Of a stretch of DNA of 64,000 nt, positions 55,955 through 64,000 are shown in pieces. The stretch lies in NCBI GenBank assembly GCA_024699855.1, contig JAMPIQ010000001.1, positions 9,610,001 through 9,674,000 on the forward strand, in the 5' to 3' direction. The DNA comes from Aphelenchoides besseyi (lineage: Eukaryota > Nematoda > Chromadorea > Rhabditida > Aphelenchoididae). Positions within the stretch are counted from its first letter, which is position 1, and every line of letters begins with the position of its first letter. The notes below the pieces were generated by a model. It did no database searches. It was not told the DNA's origin and saw only the letters and a list, made by a program, of their open reading frames with translations. Both the position numbers and the translations under genes were made by a program.

Positions 55955-57140
55955 CAGTACTGGACAAAAGTTTGGAAGACACTTTGTTTTGTTAAGATAT
56001 CTGCGCGCTTTGCTTTTCGACCACGTCCACAAGACGTTTATTCATAAAGGAGAAAAGGGCCTTAATCGTTTGAGCCTTAATCTTCGGGACGGAGCGATGG
56101 ATTGCGGCCACAAGTTCAGATTTTGTCCGAAATTGACCATTCTTGTATATTTCGTCTTCCATCAGCTTCCAAATGTTCTCCATCGGGTTCAAATCCGGGC
56201 TACGGGATGGCCAATCGCTCGTAGCTACTTCCTGGTCGAGTAAGAAGTCAGTGGTGACCTTCGCCGTATGAATTGGCGCTAGGTCTTGTTGCCACACTCA
56301 GGACCGGCGTCTCATTTGCCTTCGAATCCACGGAAAATACTTCAAATTGAGATCGGAAACGTAGTCGACCGCTTTTCAGTGATTGTTGCCAACCTATAAC
56401 ATATGAAATTGCCATCAAAAATTGAAGAGATAGACGAAGAACGCACGTTGATCAGTAATTTCCCGGTTGAACAGATGGCGCCGAGGATCATGATTGATCC
56501 ACCGCCCATTTACTGCTTGTATCGTTCCAAATGAACGTTTTTGGTTCCATAAGAACCTGCTTTGTCCGGCCCGTCCAGACAAAAGCTTCTCGTCGCTGAA
56601 AACCCATGTTGTAAAGTCGGTCCCAGCGATCAAGTGGCGTCGTGTAAAGTTGAGGCGGTTCAGGCAGTGGGTGTCCGTGAGAGGAAGCCGTTTCTTAACA
56701 AACTCGTAGAAGACATTGTCGCGATTCAGCCAGCGGCGAATCGATCGTCGATCGACATCCAACTCCAAGTTATCCTGGATTGAACGCGAGGTAACGCGGT
56801 TACCGCCTTGAAGTTCGGTAACTACATGGCACTTAATACGACGACAAAGGCGCGAATTTACTTTTTTTGGACGACCAAGTGTCTTGCCCGCCTTTCTGCT
56901 CGAATTTTTGAGTACGCGCTCAACACTTGACTTCGGAACTTTACATTTTTTTGCCGTTCCTCTAATACTTCGTAAAATCGCGTACTGTTCCTTAATTTCT
57001 TCTTTCTTCTCGTCCGAAAGCATCTAAAATGAAAGAATATTCATCGACAAAACTAAAAATATAAAAAACCACGCTGTCATTACTAATGCATCCAAAAAAC
57101 CCAATAAACCAAGTGTCTTCCAAACTTTTGTCCAGTACTG
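55955..57140 (-). mobile_element. Tc1-like transposon (1186 bp, perfect 30-bp TIRs)
   Basis: Ends CAGTACTGGACAAAAGTTTG... are exactly inverted over 30 bp (55955-55984 and 57111-57140), and the target TA is duplicated (55953-54, 57141-42). The interior carries a Tc1 transposase in minus orientation that is no longer intact. The perfect ends imply recent insertion or recent mobilisation in trans. Confidence 0.95.
55992..57023 (-). pseudogene. Tc1-family transposase, interrupted
   Basis: ATG at 57023 (MLSDEKKEEIKEQYAILRS). The N-terminal paired-like helix-turn-helix region is followed by a GRPKK AT-hook-like motif and FVKKRLPL. The catalytic triad is visible in pieces: D in WVFSDEKLL, D in WQQDLAPIHTAK, and E in SPDLNPMENIW with 34 residues between, the DD34E of Tc1. 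Between about 56297 and 56415 the frame is broken by stops and a shift, so no full transposase is made. Confidence 0.85.
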
Positions 57141-58247
57141 TAATCGTTTACTAGCTAAACAAGCAGCCGCAAAATGGCGAGAACGTTCGGAAGTGAATCG
57201 TTCCATCGATGAGCCCCAACAAGCGACTTCAGGCATTGGAGTAACAACTCGAAGTTCTACTGTGAGCCAACCGGAAAGAGTAAGCGCTCAACTTTAAGAA
57301 GCACTAGCAAGAATTGAGCAATCGGAACGGGAGAATAAAAATTAGGTCGTTGAAAACGAGATTTGCGGTCTCAAGTTGAAGAGCTTATGCTCGTTAATGA
57401 AACAACACGTGGGGTTGTTATGGAGAACAAGCGATCGAACATGTACGCAAATTCGGAAACCAAAGTTGTTGAGTCTTGATCCGTTCCGTCTGGTGTTGTG
57501 TAATGGACTCTTGGGTTTCTACTCGCGGCACGGGCAGGAATTGTGTGGGCTTCTTGGCCGTTGTTATCTTGCTCTCCACCTCGACCGATCCATTCTTGTC
57601 GCTCTTCATTCTGTTAAATAAACGTCTCTCTATCTTGCCCACCACGGACTAAACAAAAGCGATTGTCTGAATTTTGGATTCAATGAGCAAAAACGACTTG
57701 ATCATTTCCTTAATGATCACGTTCGTCTTGTACTTGCAGATCGCATTTTTGTTAATTCTGTTCAGTAAACTGACATTTTTATGTAGATCCTAATATTTTA
57801 TCCCATCAAGAATACCTAAGAAATCCAAATATATATTTATTTTTCAGGATTGTTGATGTCTAGACACATTTACATACCCCACCTTATAGAGGCTACTCCA
57901 AGCTAGCGACAAAAAAGCGAGCAAAAAAACTTCCGTTTAAATATTCGCCCTCGTTTTAACGAAAAAGAGCTAAAAGCACTTTTTAGTGCTCACTTGTCCG
58001 GTGTGTAACAGAACATCCTCAATCTGCTTGAACAATTTGGATAGTGAGCATCAACAGTCGATATGTCAAATTTTTGTTGGGACTAACGATCACGCAAAAG
58101 ATATTTGTAAACTGATTACAAAAACTTGATGTTTTTGGAGCCATCAAACTAAATGTCTTCTGTGCGATATGAGCAAACAAAACGAGTTCAAAGTCCACTG
58201 TTCGTACCAAACAATCCGAAAGAAACGTTTATTTTGATATCAAAAAA
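57141..58247. other. decayed coiled-coil-like sequence and intergenic DNA
   Basis: Right of the Tc1 element, an open stretch (57150-57295) encodes AKQAAAKWRERSEVNRSID and TTRSSTVSQPERVSAQL, then broken frames with ALARIEQSERENK. Left of the element the flank reads RRARQTAAKNEDELVN. This looks like an old gene into which Tc1 jumped. From about 57400 to 58247 nothing is recognisable. Confidence 0.35.
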
Positions 58248-58820
58248 CTAATGGTGTTTGCTTTGCTTGTGCTGTTTCACAGCTTTTGCCAGTTTCTGTT
58301 GACGATCTGCTTGTTGCAAATCTTCTTGAGCTGCAAGAGCACGACGTTCTTCACCCAACTTGTGCATCCAGTTCTCGATCACTTCCTCTTCGTTGGACTC
58401 CCGTTTCTCGAGGATTCTCTGCGAAATAATGAGCAGTAAACAACTGGCAAGAACCCACCATATTTTCCCTCAACTTCTCTTTGCATTTAGCAACTTTTGC
58501 TTCCCACTCATCGACCGCTTGTTTGTAGTAATCGCGATCCGAATTCAATTTAGCAACTTTTTTTGCATTGGTTTCCATGTCCGTAACAGCGGTTTGACGC
58601 ATTGCAAGATAGACGACGAATATAACGCTCTCGGTCGCCGTGACTAAAACAAACACGACTGTAAACACACCGATAATCCAACAGATTCCCCCTAAACAAA
58701 AATGTCGTGGTTAATTGACAGCTCAGACTTACAATCATTGTCTTTGTCGACCTCTTTTGCGTCTACCCATTTAGCAAAAACAAATCCAAAAGTCGTGAAC
58801 AGAACGCAAATTGACAGCAT
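58248..58820 (-). CDS. membrane coiled-coil protein
   Basis: Three exons (58733-58820, 58459-58691, 58248-58418) sum to 492 nt, 163 aa. Two hydrophobic segments (MLSICVLFTTFGFVFA and WIIGVFTVVFVLVTATESVIFVVYLA) are followed by about 100 residues of highly charged helix (KKVAKLNSDRDYYKQAV, EWEAKVAKCKEKLREN, ILEKRESNEEEVIENWMHKL), ending in a basic tail KAVKQHKQSKHH. The family is unknown to me. The first ATG could be internal if there are more 5' exons. Confidence 0.65.
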
Positions 58821-59208
58821 TTCGAATACGACCGAACGATTCAAAAGCAAATTTCAGACTAACGAACATTTTCAATTCTTGAACTTGTCGATTCCTTTCG
58901 ATCACCTGAAAGTTTTGCAAACTAATCGTAAACTTATCTCGTCATTTTCGTTGGCCAAATATCTTATGGCATGTTCAAGGTCAAAACAAACTTTGTTTTA
59001 TTGAAGCCAACAAAATATCTAATGGATTGACTAAAGACAACAGTTTAAAGAGTTGATTCATTTCGTTCGACACAACATAAGCATTCGAAAAAGCAATAAC
59101 AGTCGTTTAGAGAACGAATTAAAGCTTGAACTTTATGCTTTTCAATGATCCTCGGATTTCTGCAGTTTGCTTCTTGGTACAACGCTTGTAATGTGTTTGT
59201 TGTTGTAT

Positions 59209-61146
59209 TTATTGATCGTAGTTAATGGACGAATACAACGGCGAAGTTCTTTTCCACTTACTTCTTCTTTGTGCCCTTTTGTCCAAAACCCAAAGTGCTA
59301 ATCCAATTAATAGCGACATCATAGCAATCACAACGAAAATTGTAAATATCGAGTTTCCACTATCGTTTTCTTTTGGTTTCTGAACTAGTTGGGTGACATG
59401 TTCAACGATCTTTTGACTTCTTGCTTCCAAATCAGACAGCTCGTTTAACCAGAAGTCCACAGCATCGGAGTCAATCCACGAACCGACGTGCATTCGCGGT
59501 TCTGCCAATACTGTTCGATTGTCTTCGGCCAACTGAAATCGAATGTCGTAGAAGTTTCGACCGTTTGAATCGACGGCCAAGAAATCTGGAAACCCATTTT
59601 AGAATCAAAAATCGTATACAGACCTTCAGCCGGTGCTTTTTGTTGATGTCCGAATAGCTCACGACTTGACAACATGAATTCGTGCACTTGATCTTCAGCA
59701 ACAGTTTCAGGCGCATGATCAGCGAAAATGTATTGCATTTCTCCACCATCTTCTTCAGATTGTGAGAATCGTGCAGAAAAAGTTTGACCGCCAGTTCGAT
59801 TGTTTTTAGCGCCAAGAAGTGCATTAACGGCGTGAACTGCATGACGACCAATCATTGACTCGCTATTTTTGTATCTGCCGATGCATCTCTGAACAACTTC
59901 TGAGCTTTTGTAACCAAAAGTATCCATAGTGTATGTTCTACAAAGTTGACTGAGCGATTGATTACGATCGGCGAGAAAAGGAACATTTTCTCCACTGATT
60001 GTGTAGACGCGAGTTGGCTAAACAATAGAAGTCATTTGATCAAGTTATTGTAGTCACCTTCCAGTTTGTCATCAACTCAACAAAACTCTGTGCAGGTAAA
60101 AGTTTAGAATCCGATTGCGGTCCGAATTCATGTTGAGATGGAGAGCTGCGCCAAAGGACATCCATTGATTTGCCACGCAGACAATCTATCTGTTCTTTTG
60201 GTTTCAGCTCACGACCCTCAGAATCGTATTTGCACTAAAACCAATTCATAAGCCTGCAACGTTCAGCTTACTCCAACGGCACGTAAAAGCCGATTAGTTG
60301 AGTTTCGATTCGTGTGCTTGTAAAGAACGGGACGATGGTTGTTCAAAAGAACTGTTTCCATCGGCACTTCTGTTCTATCAATTGCTGGAGACAGAAGCAT
60401 CAGTTCCAAGAAGGTTGCCGACTCGCGGAATGTATACAATGAGATTCGATTTGGATCTCCATGAAAAGACCAAGCCTCTCGCTTTACCCATTTCATTGCT
60501 TGAATCAAATCTAAATTGAGAAAATGAATGAAATCGGTTTTCTTTGGCTGACCGTGAAACCCGACATTGTACGGAAACTCGGTTGTTTCTTCTCCAACAT
60601 CCAAAAAACCAAAGACCGAGAAGCGGTAATTGATGAAGATCATGACTTCTGGATCACTTTTGTTGTGTCCAATAACAAAAGAGTCTTCAATTCGTTTTGA
60701 GTCGGCTCCTTTCAGAACAACACTGACGGCACAAGTCGCGTTCTAAACAAACAAATCGATGCACATCAACAACCACTTACCACACAACCAGGATCAATGT
60801 AAACATCAACGTTAAGACAATCCTCGCTAACCGTCTGGTTATCAGACGGCAACTCTCCGCCTGGGCAAGAAGGTCCTGGAATCGATGCATCTCGAGTTTC
60901 AGTCCACGATTTAATTTCCGAATCGGCTTTTTGAAATCGCTGAGGTGGCTGAACATATGGAACGCCCTTAAACTCAAATTGAGAGTATTTTTGACAATCA
61001 CTTACTCGATATGCGCGTACTAATCGATCACCTCGTTGAATGATGTAGCCTTTCAACGGCGACCCATTTGTTAGCCGAGTTTCCACTTCAAATGTCCAAA
61101 ACGTTGGAGTCAAACTGATGAGAATTATAACGGACGAAAACCTCAT
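59209..61146 (-). CDS. transmembrane carboxylesterase-like protein without an esterase catalytic site
   Basis: ATG at 61146 gives a signal peptide (MRFSSVIILISLTPTFWTFE), then the carboxylesterase type-B fold: FKGVPYVQPPQRFQKAD, SEDCLNVDVYID, EVMIFINYRFSVFGFL, VGFHGQPKKT, QAMKWVKREAWSFHGDPNRI. The nucleophile elbow normally G-E-S-A-G reads R-E-S-A-T (TFRESATF). The oxyanion HGGG block is replaced by VLKGAD, and the catalytic His position reads EEDGGEMQYIF (Asp instead of His). Near the end a hydrophobic helix (IFTIFVVIAMMSLLIGLALWVL) and a short basic tail follow. The architecture matches non-catalytic cholinesterase-like adhesion molecules (neuroligin, gliotactin), a cell-surface role by inference. 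Short introns interrupt it. Confidence 0.8.
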
Positions 61147-64000
61147 TACAAACTCAAACGTGATTTCTGATCAAATGGCCGTCTTGTAGTGCAAAATCGC
61201 ACCACAGACTTAGACGACCACCCATCTTGCTTATCAACAATTAAGTTTCTAAAGTGCATAGAAAGTGCAATTTGAGTCTCACAGTTTTTGTTATCAGTCA
61301 ACTGCAAAGTGATCGTTGTTCAACAAAAAAAACTACTGCATTTGCATTCTATTGCCATGAACACTTCCGAGATTGATTCTCGTTTTATTTATGAGCAAGA
61401 ACCTTACATCTGAGCTTCCAAAGTCCAGCAATCTTTCAGTGAGAATGAGATTTTTCGTAGCGATTATGATAACCGTATATTTGAAGACCGTTGACGACAA
61501 CTCCATCAGACGAAAGCAAAAGCTTTTCAATATGATTGCCGTTTTGTTTCCAACGAACATCGTTAAACAACTTAAGTTATATCCGAATGCTACAACCGCT
61601 TGATCATTTACAATTAAAGTGGCTGACAGAACCGCGTTATCATTCGGCCAAATAGTTCGGCACTCGAATTGAATTTCTGACCAATCCGTAGACTCAAATT
61701 TCATTTCGTCTCACGACCAACGGAAATTCAATTTTGTGCTTCGTATTGGAGGCCGCAAAGACAGCAGTCGGGTAACATTCGATTGACTTCAACCATTGAC
61801 ACAACAATTCTGTTTATAAGGTTCCTTTGTTTATGGTCTCAAATTCGTATTTCCCTCTACTCTTCCACTTTTTAGTGCTCAATTGTCAATTTGAAAGCGC
61901 ATATCGTAAATCACAGCCAACCTCTCGTTTTGGACTCGAGCTCCGGAGACTGTCTACACGAACTGAAATGTTGACAAGTTGATTGCCGTCTTATGTCAGT
62001 GTTTATGTTCGGGAAGTCTGCTGAAGAGTATCGACTGTTTTGGTTCTAATTGGCCGACAATACAACTACTCTAGTTTTGAGTCGATTGAGTCTTGGTCGG
62101 GAGTTTGTTTCAAGAAGTCGCGAGATTTCTGTCCTTCCAATTTGTTTAATTAGTTGACTATAGTCAAGGGCCTTCCAAATTTATTTCGAACATAACCCTT
62201 TTCAGCGTTCTTTCCCGCTTATTGTATGGTCGGGTCTCAATTTCAAAAGCCGAAGTTTGCGACTTCTCGTTTATGAATTCTTCATGAAGAGCCAACGGAT
62301 TGTGAATGTCGAGGACCAACTTTCGCTCTATTGTTCTTTCGTCGTTTGTCAGGAGCTGTCGTCAAATTCAAACAGAAAGCACTTTATGGTCAGTAAAATG
62401 TTTTTGGTGGTCCATCTAACTGTCAACTTTTTAATCGACCCAATCGCTCATTTCGCCTCCACAAAACTCAGCGGATGAAAAGTCGAGTTCTCAATTTCCG
62501 CTCTGATACGTTCCGCTATTGTGACGATTGTGATGCGTTCTGACAACTTCAACGATGGCAATTGGAATGAGCGAAAGTGGTTGAACACGCGCTCATTTCA
62601 ACGGCGATTTCCGACGTCGAACGGAACTCATCTGTTTCCTGCCCCAAGCTGGTCGTTATTTCTGATTTCTCCACAACATCGAACTCCAAAACTTTTCCAG
62701 TCGATTGATTGATTCGATCAGAGACACGGGACTATTAGGTTGTAAAGTTGCAAGAGCAATCAGGTGATTCAATCGACTGCCGCAAAAACTTCGAGCGCTT
62801 TCAGACTTCTTTCTCGTTTATCCAAATGTTCGTTCAAGAATCTGTCGACCACTTCAAATCCGCGAACTTCGCCGTTTATTCAAAATTGTTTGTTTTCATC
62901 GCGAATGAGCATCTTCGAGGATGTGCACGGGAACCGAATAAGCAAACGGATCAATTCATTAGCTTTCACGTCCGAGTTGTCTCCGGGATGCCACAGAATA
63001 AACGGAAATCTTCTCGAATCCCCGGAGACCAATACGAAAATTCAATTCGTGACAAGTGACTTCTTTCTGTCGGCTTTTTGTTGGAAGATTCAGGAAATTG
63101 GATGTTTTTCATTTCGCATTTGTGACTTCAGATCACGAATTCGAGTTTCCATCAAACGTCAAAGGTCGACAGTTTGCGTCGACTGGTAATTTTTCTTCTT
63201 CAACCTTTTCGCATGCGTCTTTTTTGCCCACGTTTTGCCGCTCCCCTAGTCAATCAGAAACGGGGCTCGTGGATCGTTGGAAGCAAAAAAATTGGCGCCA
63301 AACGTCCGACGCATCAGCGGAGCGCGGCCGCGTTCGGAGTCCAAAAATGGGATCTTTCCCGCGCGCTTGTTCCCACCTGCGCCTCTTTTGATCGCGCACA
63401 GCACAGGGTGTCCTGACAAGCGACTTGATTTTTGCCATTTCAATGCAGATTCCCGTTCGAACGACTCGCAAAAATCGTCTCCCGATCGAAGTGCGTTTTC
63501 GCTTTCGCGGAGACTGCGATTTTCGATGTTGTTTTGTTTTTCTTTCGCGCTTGAGGTTCGAAGTTGACTTTTTGGCTGCGACGTTCAGCTGATGAGACGT
63601 CTGATCGAGGTCTGACGTCGACTGCTCATTGAACTTCGTTTGACCGATGGCCGCGTTGGCCAAAACGTCTTTTTCGCTCTTCATTTCGCTCTCGATGAAT
63701 TCGCTTTGTGTTTGCTCTTCGACTCGCCAAGCGCAGAGCGATCGAAGCGTTTGGAGTCGTTCGTTTTGCGTCGAAAGTCGCAGCTAAACAAACCGATCGA
63801 ATTGGCCGAAGTCTTTTTTTTCGTTTTTAAGTTGTTTTGAACGCGGTTCCAAAAAATTTTTGACGATACACCAACTTTGCAGTGTGTGGTTTTGCGTTGA
63901 CAATTTCCGCGACGTTTCGTACGTTTTCGCCGCGCTCTTTTGTCCAAGTCGCGGATGACGTTCGTGGGAAATGGGCAAAAAGCGATTGTTGCGATCGGAA
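61147..64000. other. 2.85 kb without a supported gene
   Basis: A single 123-codon minus frame (61333-61704, starting MKFESTDWSEIQFECRTIW) is the only reasonable candidate, and it has no recognisable domain. From about 62.8 kb to the end, the sequence is rich in T runs and CG steps, like 31.6-34.5 kb. No transposon ends were found. Confidence 0.4.
61333..61704 (-). CDS. doubtful single-exon ORF
   Basis: An ATG-initiated frame of 123 codons. It starts polar, contains a moderately hydrophobic middle (SCLTMFVGNKTAIILKSF, TVIIIATKNLIL) and ends GSVHGNRMQMQ. No splice sites are needed, there is no known family, and no clear signal peptide. It lies just upstream of the esterase-like gene on the same strand. 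It may be spurious. Confidence 0.25.
   Translation of the reverse strand: MKFESTDWSEIQFECRTIWPNDNAVLSATLIVNDQAVVAFGYNLSCLTMFVGNKTAIILKSFCFRLMELSSTVFKYTVIIIATKNLILTERLLDFGSSDVRFLLINKTRINLGSVHGNRMQMQ

Noticed and set aside
62248..63947. ORFs at 62.2-64 kb with a signal-like start
   Set aside because: No splice structure or homology; composition explains the open frames.
1..64000. CRISPR arrays, bacterial operons and ribosome binding sites
   Set aside because: The sequence is a eukaryotic, intron-bearing genome; no regularly spaced repeats were seen.

Overview
The window reads as nuclear DNA from a nematode. The protein-coding genes are intron-rich, and most introns are only 30 to 60 nt long with GT...TTTCAG ends. 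The gene set includes nematode-type families: a major-sperm-protein domain protein, a divergent nuclear hormone receptor with a CNACATFFRR P-box region, an FkbM methyltransferase-like family and a core-2/I-branching glycosyltransferase. One nuclear tRNA gene (Val, anticodon AAC) is present. I cannot name the species. Exon coordinates below were worked out by eye; where stated, the exon lengths sum to a whole number of codons.

Layout. 0-1 kb: the 3' end of an unknown gene and an MSP-domain gene. 1-5.7 kb: a mobile-element zone with a decayed Helitron split by a mariner-type insertion, an OB-fold gene carrying an in-frame stop, and a 681-bp foldback element. 5.9-9.4 kb: a minus-strand cluster of CTU1, a BTB/BACK protein and a small membrane protein. 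10.5-12.8 kb: a CYP4-like P450. 13-21 kb: a four-TM protein, a hypothetical protein, a core-2/I-branching transferase, a single-pass protein and an RS-rich protein. 21.7-30.7 kb: single-pass membrane proteins, the centralspindlin GAP CYK-4/RACGAP1, a membrane protein with tandem ubiquitin-like folds, and a candidate CENP-C-like kinetochore protein. 30.7-34.5 kb: a long gene-poor stretch. 34.5-39.7 kb: a same-strand series of TOCA (F-BAR/HR1/SH3), SUB1/PC4 and proteasome alpha-2.

39.8-50.4 kb: a REXO4/ISG20-like exonuclease with a possible N-terminal membrane anchor, an unknown acidic protein, a second damaged copy of the four-TM gene, an alpha-kinase, two copies of an FkbM-like gene (one with an internal deletion) flanking a helicase-C fragment, and a nuclear receptor. 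51-57 kb: tRNA-Val, two MITE-like elements, a zinc-finger gene and a Tc1-like element with perfect 30-bp ends but a broken transposase. 58-61 kb: a membrane coiled-coil protein and a transmembrane carboxylesterase-like protein that has lost its catalytic motifs. 61.2-64 kb: nothing I can support apart from one doubtful ORF.

Functional themes are ordinary housekeeping genes (tRNA thiolation, proteasome, cytokinesis, transcription) mixed with lineage-specific membrane proteins. Several damaged genes carry indels exactly in homopolymer runs, so some apparent pseudogenes could be sequencing errors.
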